The translations under genes and the position numbers were made by a program. 64,000 nucleotides of DNA, from NCBI GenBank assembly GCA_036489765.1, contig DASXFE010000010.1, forward strand, positions 12,639 through 76,638, read 5' to 3'. Within the stretch, counting starts at the first letter, position 1; each line of letters opens with the position of its first letter. Source of the DNA: DATARH01 sp036489765. Its GTDB lineage: Bacteria; Pseudomonadota; Alphaproteobacteria; ATCC43930; CGMCC-115725. Shown here piece by piece: positions 15,332-24,080 of this stretch. Below the pieces are notes generated by a model. The model saw only the letters and a program-made list of their open reading frames with translations, was not told where the DNA came from and did not search any database.

Positions 15332-17799
15332 GATCCCGGTCCCGGCTGCGTGGCCGCGGCCAAGGCCTGGCGCATCAGCGCCGCCGAAGCCTCGGCAAAG
15401 GCGTCGAGCCGCGCGGCAATGCGGTGGTTGAGCGTGCCGGGCGGGTAGTTGCCATCAGGGCCGGCCTCGCCGGCGGGGATGCCGGTCAATAGCTCGAGCC
15501 CCTGGTCGACCGTGTCGATGGGATAGATCGCGAACTTGCCCGCGGCGGCGGCCTCGACGACATCGTGGCGCAGCATCAAATGCTTCACGTTGCTGGCCGG
15601 GATTATGACGCCCTGCTCGCCGCTGAACCCGGTCAGCCGGCAGACATCGAAAAACCCCTCGATCTTCTCGTTGGCCCCGCCGATCGCCTGGATGCGGCCG
15701 TGCTGGTCGACCGAGCCGGTGACCGCAAAGCGCTGCTTGATCGGTGCCTCGGCGAGCGCCGACAGCAACGCGAAGAGCTCCGCGCCCGAGGCGCTGTCGC
15801 CGTCGACCCCGCCGTAATTCTGCTCGAAGACGAGGCTCGCGTGGAGGGACAAGGGCCGGCTCGCGCCGAATCGGCCGCCGAGAAAGCCGCTGAGAATGAG
15901 GACGCCCTTGGAGTGCAGCGGGCCGCCGAGCGCGACCTCGCGCTCGATGTCGATGACCTCGCCCCGGCCGAGCCGCACCTGCGCGGTGATGCGGCTGGGA
16001 TTGCCGAACCCGACCGAGCCCAGCGACATCACGGCGAGCCCGTTGACCTGGCCGACCTCCGTGCCCGACGTCTCGACCCGGATCGTGCCGCGCGCGATCT
16101 CTTCCTGCAGGCGGCGATAGATGCGGTCGCCGCGGCGGAACTGCGCCTCGATCGCGGCCTGCACCTCGGCCGCGCCGACGATCTCCTTGCCGGCGTCGGC
16201 GGCGAGCTGGTCGGCCTCGTGCAGCAGGTCGATGATCGCGCGCTTTTGCGTCGTCAGGCGGTCGGCATCGGCGGCGAGCCGGGCGGTGCGCTCGATAATG
16301 AGCGCGACGGCACCGTGATCGAAGCAGCGCAGCTTCTCGCGCCGGACGAGCCCCGCGATCATCCGGGCATAGAGCAGCGTCATCTCGGCGCTGCGTTCGA
16401 CCCGGTCGTTGAAATCGGCCGCGATCTTGAAAAGCTCCGGGAATTCCTCATCCTGGCCGCTGAGGAGATAGTAGAGTTGGGGCGGGCCGAGCAGGACGAC
16501 CTTGACCTTGAGCGGGATCGGCTGCGGCTCGAGCGACACCGTCGTCGCGACGCTGAACATCTGCTCGAGCGACTCGATGCGGATTTCGCCGGCGGTAAGG
16601 GCGCGCTTCAGCGACGGCCAGCCGTAATTGCCGGTCAGCAGCTTGGTCGCCTCGATCACCAGATACCCGCCATTGGCGCGGTGCAGCGCGCCCGGCGCCA
16701 GCAGGTTGAAATCGGTGACGAGCGCGCCGAAGCGGGCGAGGTGCTCGGCTCGGCCGACAAGGGTCTGGTGGTTCGGGTTGTCCTCGAACACGACCGGCGC
16801 GCCGGTGGCTCCCCCATTGTCGACGATGACGTTGACCTGATAGCGGCGAAACCGGGCATCTTCGATCGCCGCCGCCATCCCCGGCGGAGGCTGCGCCCCG
16901 TCGGGTTGCGGGGCCGACGCCTGATGTTGTTGCTGGGGCAGGAAATCCTCGGCGTTTTCCTTGATGTTGCGCTCGACCGCGTCGAGGTATTCGGGAACGC
17001 CCGAATGGTCCGCGTAGCGTGCGCGCACCTCCTCGATCAAATGGCCGACGACAAAGCCGGTAGTGTCGCGGATCAGCTCGCGGGCCGCGTCGCGGTGCTC
17101 GCGCTCCCATTGCGGCACCTGGCGCATGACCGTCGCGAGTTCGCCCTGGATGCTCTCGATCTCGTGCTCGATGGCCTTGCGCTGATCCTCGGGCAGAGCC
17201 TCGAACACCTCGGGCTCCATTACCTTGCCGTCCTGCTTTGGCGCCATCGCGAGCCCGGTCGGGGTGCGGAGGAGGACAATGTTCTGGGCCTCGGCGCGCT
17301 GCTGCACGGCGCCGAACGCCTCTTCGTTGCGCTGCTTGAACTGCTGGTCGATGACCTCGCGGCGGGCGCGGAACTCGTCACGTTCGAACGCCGTCGGCAG
17401 CGAGGCGCGCAGTTCTTCGACCACCCCCTTCATCGCGGCGGCGAAGCCGGTGCCCCGGCCGGGCGGCAGTGACAGGCAGCGCGGCTTTTGCGGGTCGTCG
17501 AAATTGTTGACATAGCACCAATCGGACGGCGCCTTCTCGGTCCCCGCCTGGTCGTGGAGGAGCTTGGCCACCAGCTCGTGCCGCCCGGTGCCGGCGTCGC
17601 CGAGGGCATAGACGTTATAACCCTTCGCCCGCATGCGCATCGCGAACCGCACCGCCTCTGCCGCCCGCTCCTGGCCGATCTCGACCGGCGCGTCGGGCAA
17701 TTCGCTGCATAGATCGAACGGCAGGTCCTTCGGGTCGGTGCGGCGGTAGAGCAGCTCGGCCGGCAGCGGCTTTGCGAACTCGAATGTCGGGTCGGCCAA
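15328..17799 (-). CDS. Lon-related ATP-dependent protease (AAA_32 / Lon C-terminal protease domain)
   Basis: About 823 residues. The N-terminal AAA-type region has a loose Walker A (ALGDAGTGRH, lacking the standard GK-S/T) and the family-typical ANGGYLVIEATKLL. The C-terminal part is a Lon protease domain with the catalytic Ser in GVDGDSASGAE and the Lys in GGANEKIEGFF, the Ser-Lys dyad of peptidase family S16. The length fits the Lon-related putative proteases (~800 residues), not housekeeping Lon, because the LAN substrate domain is absent. I chose TTG at 17799, preceded by GGGAG at good spacing and 10 nt after the stop of the upstream gene; the longer open frame would run back through that gene. 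It belongs to an apparent operon with the dimeric-barrel gene upstream and the UspA gene downstream. Confidence 0.88.
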   Translation of the reverse strand: MADPTFEFAKPLPAELLYRRTDPKDLPFDLCSELPDAPVEIGQERAAEAVRFAMRMRAKGYNVYALGDAGTGRHELVAKLLHDQAGTEKAPSDWCYVNNFDDPQKPRCLSLPPGRGTGFAAAMKGVVEELRASLPTAFERDEFRARREVIDQQFKQRNEEAFGAVQQRAEAQNIVLLRTPTGLAMAPKQDGKVMEPEVFEALPEDQRKAIEHEIESIQGELATVMRQVPQWEREHRDAARELIRDTTGFVVGHLIEEVRARYADHSGVPEYLDAVERNIKENAEDFLPQQQHQASAPQPDGAQPPPGMAAAIEDARFRRYQVNVIVDNGGATGAPVVFEDNPNHQTLVGRAEHLARFGALVTDFNLLAPGALHRANGGYLVIEATKLLTGNYGWPSLKRALTAGEIRIESLEQMFSVATTVSLEPQPIPLKVKVVLLGPPQLYYLLSGQDEEFPELFKIAADFNDRVERSAEMTLLYARMIAGLVRREKLRCFDHGAVALIIERTARLAADADRLTTQKRAIIDLLHEADQLAADAGKEIVGAAEVQAAIEAQFRRGDRIYRRLQEEIARGTIRVETSGTEVGQVNGLAVMSLGSVGFGNPSRITAQVRLGRGEVIDIEREVALGGPLHSKGVLILSGFLGGRFGASRPLSLHASLVFEQNYGGVDGDSASGAELFALLSALAEAPIKQRFAVTGSVDQHGRIQAIGGANEKIEGFFDVCRLTGFSGEQGVIIPASNVKHLMLRHDVVEAAAAGKFAIYPIDTVDQGLELLTGIPAGEAGPDGNYPPGTLNHRIAARLDAFAEASAALMRQALAAATQPGPGS

Positions 17800-17809
17800 G
17801 CCCCGCTCC

Positions 17810-18445
17810 CTATTTTGCGCGGGTGTAGCGGCGGGCGTCGACCCGCAGGTAGTCGCGGAAATGCGGCCGCATCTTTTCGGTCCAGGGCGTGTTGGCAGCG
17901 GTCTTCCACGCCGCGGTGTCGACGACGCCTTCGCGCGCGAAGTGGTAGATCGCGGCATATTTCTGCGTCGACCCCGTACCCTGATAGCGGCGCGCCGACA
18001 GCACGCCGGGAACGCCGGCGAGCGCATCGAGATGCTCCTCGTTGTACCAGGCGTTGAACTCGGGCTCGATCTCCGGCGCGACGTTCATCGAGATGAGCAG
18101 GACCGCCGCGGCGTCGCCGGTCGGGGCGAGCTTGTCACCCGGCCTCACCTGCTCGCCTTCCATGCGGATGAGGCCCTTCGTCCTGCCGGTGACCCGCTTC
18201 GTCCACGGACTGCCGTTGGCGCCCCCGACCTTCTTGTACGGCTCGCTGAACAGCACCTCGCGGCTGTCGAGGTCGTAGAGTGCGGCCGCGACCTTCGGGT
18301 TGGTGGTGCTGATGAACCGCTCCGCGTTGACGAAGCCGGGGATGCCGAGCCGTTCCGGGATGTGTTCGGTATCGTACCAGTCGTGGAACTCGTCTTCGGC
18401 CACGGCGGTGAAGTCCATCGCCACGATCAGGGCGCCCTTTGCCAT
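17810..18445 (-). CDS. EthD-like dimeric alpha/beta-barrel protein (two repeats)
   Basis: A 211-residue protein with two related ferredoxin-like halves, FHDWYDTEHIPERLGIPGF near 20-40 and FNAWYNEEHLDALAGVPG near 128-146. The W-Y-(D/N)-x-E-H pattern is typical of EthD/DUF4286-like stand-alone barrels, which often act in degradation of aromatic or cyclic compounds or as small enzymes of unknown chemistry. The start ATG has a good GGAGG about 5 nt upstream. It lies 31 nt downstream of the cyclase-family gene and 10 nt upstream of the Lon-like protease gene, so co-transcription is likely. The specific reaction is unknown. Confidence 0.78.
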   Translation of the reverse strand: MAKGALIVAMDFTAVAEDEFHDWYDTEHIPERLGIPGFVNAERFISTTNPKVAAALYDLDSREVLFSEPYKKVGGANGSPWTKRVTGRTKGLIRMEGEQVRPGDKLAPTGDAAAVLLISMNVAPEIEPEFNAWYNEEHLDALAGVPGVLSARRYQGTGSTQKYAAIYHFAREGVVDTAAWKTAANTPWTEKMRPHFRDYLRVDARRYTRAK

Positions 18446-18476
18446 CGTTTCCTCCGTCGTTACGCCACTTGGGGAT

Positions 18477-19367
18477 CTAGGCCATCGCGATGGGGCGCAC
18501 CGGACAGCCGGTCGCGCCCTTGTATTTCGTTGCCAGCAGGATGAAGCAGAATTGCGCAAGCCGGTCGCGCGCCAGCTCTTCGAGCGCCAGGTTTTCGATG
18601 AGATGCACCCCGGCCTCAGCGAGCACATGCTGGTGCACCGGCATCATCTGCGTGTGGTCCGGGTTGGGCAGCACCTCGACCGCCATGTTGTCGCAACCGA
18701 TCGCGACCACGTCCTGCCGCGTCAGCCAACGCGCCGCCGGCACGTCGATGCCGGGCTCGCCTTCGAGGTAGCGGTGGTTGTCGACCCCGAAATACCGGCC
18801 CCACCCGGTGCGGATGAGCACCACGTCGCCGGGTTGCAGCGCGGTTTCGGCGCGGTCGGCAGCGCGCTTGAGGTCATCGGGAGTCACGACTCGGCCGGGG
18901 TTGAGGTGCTGGCCGCCGTCGATGCCGGACACGTCGAGCAGCACGCCGCGGGTCACGAGCGGCGGCATGTGCTCGATCCCGAGCCGGTCGAGCCCCCAAT
19001 CGGTCACGACATCGACTGCCGGCAAGCCGTTATAGAGATGATCGCCGATCGAGAAATGCCCGAGCGCGTCGATGTGGGTGCCGACATGCATCGTCATCTC
19101 GGCCCGCTCGACATTCGACCCAGCGTCGTTGACCGCGCCGATCTTGCGCCGCCGCTTGATCGAATCCTTCCACGATGCCCAGATCGACAACAGGAACGGG
19201 GTCTGGTTCGGCGGCATGTACGGCGCGCCCGCATCGATCTCGTGGCTGACGTCGTAGATGCGGCCCTCGCGCACCAGGCTCAGGGCGTTGAGCCGGGTGT
19301 CAGCGGTCAGAAGGTTCGCAGCGCCGATCTGGTCTGCCGGGCCCCAGCGCGAGTGGTCGTGGATCAT
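18477..19367 (-). CDS. Cyclase-family (kynurenine formamidase-like) metal-dependent hydrolase
   Basis: The 296-residue protein carries the family signature MHVGTHIDALGHF (residues ~95-107), matching the H-x-G-T-H-x-D-x-x-x-H metal-binding motif of PF04199 enzymes such as bacterial kynurenine formamidase and isatin hydrolase. It begins HDHSRWGPADQIGAANLL, typical of the longer cyclase subgroup of ~300-330 residues. These enzymes hydrolyse amide or lactam-like bonds using Mn or Zn. No tryptophan-degradation genes are adjacent, so the substrate may be another cyclic amide. It heads the run cyclase, EthD-like, Lon-like, UspA on the minus strand. A repeat pair lies just upstream. Confidence 0.87.
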   Translation of the reverse strand: MIHDHSRWGPADQIGAANLLTADTRLNALSLVREGRIYDVSHEIDAGAPYMPPNQTPFLLSIWASWKDSIKRRRKIGAVNDAGSNVERAEMTMHVGTHIDALGHFSIGDHLYNGLPAVDVVTDWGLDRLGIEHMPPLVTRGVLLDVSGIDGGQHLNPGRVVTPDDLKRAADRAETALQPGDVVLIRTGWGRYFGVDNHRYLEGEPGIDVPAARWLTRQDVVAIGCDNMAVEVLPNPDHTQMMPVHQHVLAEAGVHLIENLALEELARDRLAQFCFILLATKYKGATGCPVRPIAMA

Positions 19368-19392
19368 CGTGGCTCCTGCATCGGCGTTGTGT

Positions 19393-19502
19393 GTCCTTCG
19401 AGACGCGGCCTCCGGCCGCTCCGCAGGATGACGAGCAACGTAAATGACATCCTAGGTCCTCCTCATCCCGAGGAGCCCGCGCAGCGGGCGCCTCGAAGGA
19501 CG
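19393..19502. repeat. Inverted pair of a dispersed intergenic palindromic repeat
   Basis: Two copies of a ~40-nt repeat in opposite orientation, at 19393-19431 (GTCCTTCGAGACGCGGCC...) and 19456-19502 (...GCGCCTCGAAGGACG). Each copy is itself hairpin-forming. A second pair of the same family with the same arrangement is at 28283-28404. It separates the amidohydrolase gene from the downstream cyclase gene and could form a long stem in the transcript. Confidence 0.75.
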
Positions 19503-19510
19503 CATGGCGG

Positions 19511-20548
19511 TCAATCCAGCTTATACAGGCGGCGCGCCGTGCCGCTATAGAGGTCCAGTTTCTCGGATGGCGAGCAGCCGGCGGTGATGCGCTTGAACGC
19601 ATTCCACAGCGTCGCATAGCCGGTGCCCATCTTGTCGACCGGGAAATTGCTTTCGAAATTGCAGCGGCTGGCCCCGAATAGCTCGATACAGCCTTCGACA
19701 TATGGCCGCCACGCTTCGGCCCACTCTGCCGAGCCGGGAGGCGCGGACCGATCACGAAAATCAATCGCGGCGCCGCGATTGAGCATGCCGCCGAGCTTGA
19801 CCGAGACATTCGGGCAGGTCGCGAGCTCGGCCATGCTGGCGCGCCAGGTCTGGAGGATCTCGTCCTTGCGACCGCCATAGGGGCCGTAGCCGAGGACGCC
19901 GCCAACGTGGCACATGCAAATCGTCGCTTCGGGGATCGCGCGGGCGAGCGCGATCACCTCGGCGAGCTGAGGGTGATAGCACCACGCGTCGAACACGAGG
20001 CCGTGCGCGGCCAGCCGCTTCAGCCCCTTGCGAAACCCGGCGTCCTCGTAGAGATGCGGCTGGACGCTGCCGCTGTTGCCGATGATCGGGTCGGCATCGT
20101 GGCCGGCCGAATGGCGAATACCCTTGAACCGGCCGCCGCTGGCCCGCACCTGCGCCTCGATCACCGGCTCGACCCGGTCGCCGAGCGTCAGGTCGATCGC
20201 GCCGACGATTCCCTGCGCGACCTTGGTCTTGCCATAGTTGCCGCTCGCGCTCATCGCAGCGATGCCGGCCACAAACTCGGTCTCGCCGACCGGGCGCAGT
20301 TCGGCGGGCCCGTCGGCGCGGTACATCGAGTGGCATTCCTCGAACACGGTCGCGACGATGTTGTGCCCGGTGTCGAGATCGGCGAGGAGCTCGTCGAGAA
20401 GATAGGTGTGCCCGCCGCGTATCCAGAGGTGGTGGTGCGTATCGATGATCGGCAGGTCGGGCTCGAGAATCTCTTCCCGCTCCTGTTTTGCGAGCCAGGC
20501 CTCGTCGGGTGGATAGATACGGCCGAACTGGTGCGAGGCCGAGTTCAT
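19511..20548 (-). CDS. Amidohydrolase family 2 (TIM-barrel metal-dependent hydrolase)
   Basis: 345 residues from the ATG at 20548, which has AGGAGAG about 5 nt upstream; longer in-frame starts would run through the preceding small gene. Near the N-terminus LPIIDTHHHLWIRGG gives the His-x-His metal ligands after beta-1. Later segments FDAWCYHPQL and CMCHVGGVLGYGPYGG supply further barrel His residues, and CNFESNFPVDK near 295 carries the late-barrel region. The family (PF04909) includes lactonases, decarboxylases and dicarboxylate lactone hydrolases such as LigI; the arrangement here suggests a lactonase-like enzyme, but the substrate cannot be read. It starts 11 nt after the stop of a 69-residue ORF. 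Confidence 0.85.
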   Translation of the reverse strand: MNSASHQFGRIYPPDEAWLAKQEREEILEPDLPIIDTHHHLWIRGGHTYLLDELLADLDTGHNIVATVFEECHSMYRADGPAELRPVGETEFVAGIAAMSASGNYGKTKVAQGIVGAIDLTLGDRVEPVIEAQVRASGGRFKGIRHSAGHDADPIIGNSGSVQPHLYEDAGFRKGLKRLAAHGLVFDAWCYHPQLAEVIALARAIPEATICMCHVGGVLGYGPYGGRKDEILQTWRASMAELATCPNVSVKLGGMLNRGAAIDFRDRSAPPGSAEWAEAWRPYVEGCIELFGASRCNFESNFPVDKMGTGYATLWNAFKRITAGCSPSEKLDLYSGTARRLYKLD

Positions 20549-20558
20549 GGAGGCTCTC

Positions 20559-20768
20559 CTAGAAGATCGTTGGGACCCAGGGCGGCGGAGCGCCCTCGGC
20601 GCGGTCGCGATAGCGTTCGTCGATGCGGCCGAGGCCGCGGCCGGCGTTGCGCGCGTCGACTTCCTCGGCGCGGCCGGCAAGAGCGTCGGATGGCTGCTGC
20701 TCCCCGCGCAATTCCTTGAGGCGGGCGCGGATCGCTGCGAAATCATCGGCGGCGCGCGGGCGGGTCAT
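20559..20768 (-). CDS. Small conserved-type protein ending in WVPTIF
   Basis: A 69-residue highly charged protein: helical N-terminal part (DDFAAIRARLKELRGEQQ), an Arg/Glu/Asp-rich middle, and the hydrophobic C-terminus PPPWVPTIF. I recall similar short proteins with a WVPTIF ending beside oxidoreductase and catabolic genes in alphaproteobacteria, but no function is known to me. It sits 11 nt upstream of the amidohydrolase gene and ~77 nt from the divergently transcribed molybdenum hydroxylase subunit. Composition and tight spacing argue for a real gene. Confidence 0.58.
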   Translation of the reverse strand: MTRPRAADDFAAIRARLKELRGEQQPSDALAGRAEEVDARNAGRGLGRIDERYRDRAEGAPPPWVPTIF

Positions 20769-20845
20769 GACCAGAGCATGGCTCCCTCTCGCGCGGCGCG
20801 CAACATCGGCTATGGTGCGCGCGGTATGGCAGTACGGGGATAGAG

Positions 20846-23164
20846 ATGGGTGAATTCGCGCTGGGTCAGCCGGTTCCGCGTTTTGAGGATCCGCGCCTTA
20901 TCCGCGGCGGCGGGCGCTATGTCGACGACGTGCAGCTTCCCCGCACGGTCTATGGCCATGTGCTGCGGAGCCCGCACGCGCATGCCCGCATCCTCACGAT
21001 CGACACGAGTGCGGCGCAGGCGGCGCCGGGGGTGCTGCTGGTGCTGACCGGCGCGGACTGGAAGGCGTCGGGTTGGAAGGATTTGCCGGTGCCGGGCGGC
21101 CTCAAGCGCCGCGGCGGGCTGCCGGCGGTACGGACGCGGTTTCCGGCACTCGTGTCGGACAAGGTGCGCTGGGTCGGCGATTACGTCGCCTTTGTCGTCG
21201 CCGAGACGCTCGCCCAGGCGCAGGACGCGGCCGAATTGATCGAGGTCGATTACGAGCCGTTGCCGGCCGTCGTCTCGACCGAGGAGGCAGCGACTCCGGG
21301 CGCACCGCTCGTGTGGGAAGACTGCCCGGACAACGTGAATTTCGTCCATCTCGAGGGCAATCGCGAGGCGACGGAGGAGGCGCTTGCTCGAGCCGACCGC
21401 ATCGTCAAGCGCCGGCTGATCATCAACCGCGTGACGGCGGCGGCGATGGAGCCGCGAGGCGCGGTCGCGTCTTACGACAAGGCCGAGGATCGCTACACGG
21501 TCTACACCGTACTGCAGCGCGCGCACGGCTACCGTTCCGACCTCGCGCACATCATGGGGGTCAACGAAAGCCAGATCCGCGTCGTCGCCGGCGATATCGG
21601 CGGCAGCTTCGGAATGAAATCGGCGGTCTATAACGAGGTCGCGCTGACGATCCTTGCGTCAAAGCTTTTGGGGCGGCCGGTCAAGTGGACCAGCACGCGG
21701 TCGGAGGCGTTCCTCAGCGACGCGCAGGCCCGCGACCATGTTACGGAGGCGGAGCTGGGGCTCGACAAGGAAGGGCGGTTTCTCGGGCTCCGGGTCAAGG
21801 TGACGGCCGCGACGGGCGCCTATGCGCAGGCAGCGTCGAATGTGTTCGTGATGAACCTCGGCACGCTCGCCGGGGTCTACCGCACGCCGGCGATCTTTGC
21901 CGAGGTGACGGCGGTCTATACCAACACCAACCCGATGCGACCCTATCGCGGCAACGGCCGGCCGGAATTCGCCTATGTCATCGAGCGCATGGTCGACGAG
22001 GCGGCGGCCGAGCTTGGGATTAGCGGCATCGAATTGAGGCGCCGCAATATGGTCCCGCCCGAGGCGATGCCGTTCAAATCGGGCCTGACCTTCACCTACG
22101 ATTGCGGCGAATTCGCGAAGAACCTCGATCTCGCGCTGAAGCTCGCCGACTACACCGGGTTCGAGCGGCGCCGGGAGGAGGCGCGGTCGCGCGGGAAGCT
22201 GCGCGGCATCGGGCTCTCCAACACGATCGAGCGCGCCGCCGCCGGCGGGTTCGAAGCGGCCGAGATCCGCTTCGACAAGGGTGGCACCGCGACGCTGCTG
22301 TCGGGCTCGATCACACAGGGGATGGGGCACGAAACCGTCTTCAAGCAGCTCATGGCCGACAAGCTCGGCATCCACCCGGACCAGATCCAGTACATCCAAG
22401 GCGATACCGACAAGGTGGCGATCGGCGAGGGCACCGGCGGGTCGCGCTCGGCTGCGCTCGGCGGGTCGGCGGTGCTGATGGCGACCGACAAGATCGTGTC
22501 GAAGGCCACGGCAATCGCCGCGCACCTCCTCGGCGCCGGGCCCGACGAGGTCAAGTTCGGCGAAGGCATGTTCACCGCGCCGCGCTCGAACCGGGCGCTG
22601 AGCCTCGGCGAGATCGCGACAGAGGCCTGGGTCCCGTCGAGCCTGCCGCCGGAGATGGAGCCGGGGCTCGTGTCGAGCGCCGCCTACAAGGCGGGCGACC
22701 AGAATTTCCCGAACGGCTGCCACATCTGCGAATTGGAGATCGACCCCGAGACCGGGGTCGTCGAGCTGCAGCGCTACAGCGTCGTCGACGATGTCGGCAC
22801 GGTGATGAACCCGCTCTTGCTCGAAGGACAGATCATCGGCGGCATTGCGCAGGGGGTCGGTCAGCTCCTGATGGAGAACATCAATTTCGACCCGGAGACG
22901 GGGCAGCTCCTGAGCGGCAGCTTTATGGACTACGCGATGCCGCGCGCCGACAATTTCTCGCCGATCCACTGCGAGAGCAATCCGGTGCCGACCAAGACCA
23001 ATCCCTTGGGCGTCAAGGGGGCCGGCGAGGCGGGGGCGGTCGGCGCGATGCCTGCGGTCGGCAATGCGCTCGTCGACGCGCTCGCCCATCTCGGCATCCG
23101 CGACCTCAAGATGCCGGCGACGCCCGAGGTGATCTGGCGCGCGATCCGCGAGGCGCGGGGGTAG
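20846..23164 (+). CDS. Xanthine dehydrogenase/CO dehydrogenase-family molybdenum-binding large subunit
   Basis: 772 residues, the usual size of CoxL/aldehyde oxidase-type large subunits. It starts GQPVPRFEDPRLIRGGGRYVDD, the standard opening of the family. It contains GGSFGMKSAVYNE (molybdopterin contact region), PYRGNGRPEFAYVIERMVDE in the active-site loop, and GVKGAGEAGAVGAMPAVGNA near the C-terminus with the catalytic Glu. The AYxCSFR loop of true form I CO dehydrogenase is absent; PYRGNGRPE fits form II hydroxylases of unknown substrate. The normal partner FAD (medium) and 2Fe-2S (small) subunits are not next to it, which is unusual. An FkbM-type gene follows after 1 nt. Confidence 0.92.
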   Translation: MGEFALGQPVPRFEDPRLIRGGGRYVDDVQLPRTVYGHVLRSPHAHARILTIDTSAAQAAPGVLLVLTGADWKASGWKDLPVPGGLKRRGGLPAVRTRFPALVSDKVRWVGDYVAFVVAETLAQAQDAAELIEVDYEPLPAVVSTEEAATPGAPLVWEDCPDNVNFVHLEGNREATEEALARADRIVKRRLIINRVTAAAMEPRGAVASYDKAEDRYTVYTVLQRAHGYRSDLAHIMGVNESQIRVVAGDIGGSFGMKSAVYNEVALTILASKLLGRPVKWTSTRSEAFLSDAQARDHVTEAELGLDKEGRFLGLRVKVTAATGAYAQAASNVFVMNLGTLAGVYRTPAIFAEVTAVYTNTNPMRPYRGNGRPEFAYVIERMVDEAAAELGISGIELRRRNMVPPEAMPFKSGLTFTYDCGEFAKNLDLALKLADYTGFERRREEARSRGKLRGIGLSNTIERAAAGGFEAAEIRFDKGGTATLLSGSITQGMGHETVFKQLMADKLGIHPDQIQYIQGDTDKVAIGEGTGGSRSAALGGSAVLMATDKIVSKATAIAAHLLGAGPDEVKFGEGMFTAPRSNRALSLGEIATEAWVPSSLPPEMEPGLVSSAAYKAGDQNFPNGCHICELEIDPETGVVELQRYSVVDDVGTVMNPLLLEGQIIGGIAQGVGQLLMENINFDPETGQLLSGSFMDYAMPRADNFSPIHCESNPVPTKTNPLGVKGAGEAGAVGAMPAVGNALVDALAHLGIRDLKMPATPEVIWRAIREARG

Positions 23165-23165
23165 G

Positions 23166-24071
23166 TTGAAACCCGGCATCATCTCGGTCAGCCCGGACCG
23201 CGCGCTCGTGCGGCTGTCCTCCGGCGAATATCTCGAAATCGACCCCAAGACGGTCGACGCGGCCAACTATCTCGTCGGCCGTGCCGTCGAGCCGCACATC
23301 GTCTCAGTGTTCCGCTGCTTTTTGCGCCCGGGCGCGGTGGTGCTCGATATCGGCGCCAATTTCGGCCTCTACACCGCGATCACCGCCGGCGTCATCCGAA
23401 CCACGGGCCGACTTTACGCATTCGAGGGGAATCCGCGCACCTTCGCCTATCTCAACCGCACGCTCTACGCGAATGGCGTGATCAACAACCCCAACATCGC
23501 GATCGTCAACAAGCTGGTCTCGAAGGAGACGGGGCGCGGAACACTCAATTTCCTCGACCGCAATCTCGCCGTCGCGACGATGAGCGAGCTCAACATCGAC
23601 CCGTCCGACCTCGATCGCTGGGGGATGACATTGAACTCGGTCGAGGTCGACATGACAACGCTCGACGATTTCCTGCCCAGCGATCTGCCGGTCGATCTTG
23701 TCAAGATCGATGTCGAGGGCCACGAGCCCTATGTGCTGATGGGGATGGAGCGGGTGATCGCGCGCTCGCCCAACATCCGCATCGTAATCGAGTATATCGA
23801 CGCCCTCCTGGAGCAGACGACGGGCCCAGCCGACTTCACGACGTATATACGCTCTCTAGGGGTTTCGATCTGCGAGATCGGCAAGGATTGGGGATTGCGC
23901 CTCTGCCCGCCGGGCGAGCGGCTGCCGCCCAACACCTACCTTTTGCTGACCCGTACTCCCGACGCCGACATCGCCACGGTCGCGCGCCGCCGAAGGTATC
24001 CCCGTGCGGCGATGAAGCGATTTCTGCAGCGCCTTTCCGTCGGCATCGGCGAGTTGGGTCATCGCCTGTAG
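23166..24071 (+). CDS. FkbM-family SAM-dependent methyltransferase
   Basis: 301 residues. The SAM-binding motif I is VVLDIGANFGLYTAI (residues ~56-70), the motif II region reads LYAFEGNPRTFAYL, and the family-specific block PVDLVKIDVEGHEPYVLMGM lies near 175-195. FkbM-type enzymes methylate hydroxyls on sugars or polyketides. The start is TTG, one base after the stop of the preceding gene, so translation is probably coupled. No sugar or polyketide locus is adjacent (the PKS is ~10 kb away on the other strand). The gene ends 9 nt before the convergent HyuB gene. Confidence 0.88.
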   Translation: MKPGIISVSPDRALVRLSSGEYLEIDPKTVDAANYLVGRAVEPHIVSVFRCFLRPGAVVLDIGANFGLYTAITAGVIRTTGRLYAFEGNPRTFAYLNRTLYANGVINNPNIAIVNKLVSKETGRGTLNFLDRNLAVATMSELNIDPSDLDRWGMTLNSVEVDMTTLDDFLPSDLPVDLVKIDVEGHEPYVLMGMERVIARSPNIRIVIEYIDALLEQTTGPADFTTYIRSLGVSICEIGKDWGLRLCPPGERLPPNTYLLLTRTPDADIATVARRRRYPRAAMKRFLQRLSVGIGELGHRL

Positions 24072-24080
24072 CTCGGACCT

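Noticed and set aside
23166..24071. FkbM methyltransferase as a tailoring enzyme for the PKS product
   Set aside because: It is about 10 kb away, on the opposite strand and coupled to another gene, so a link cannot be supported.
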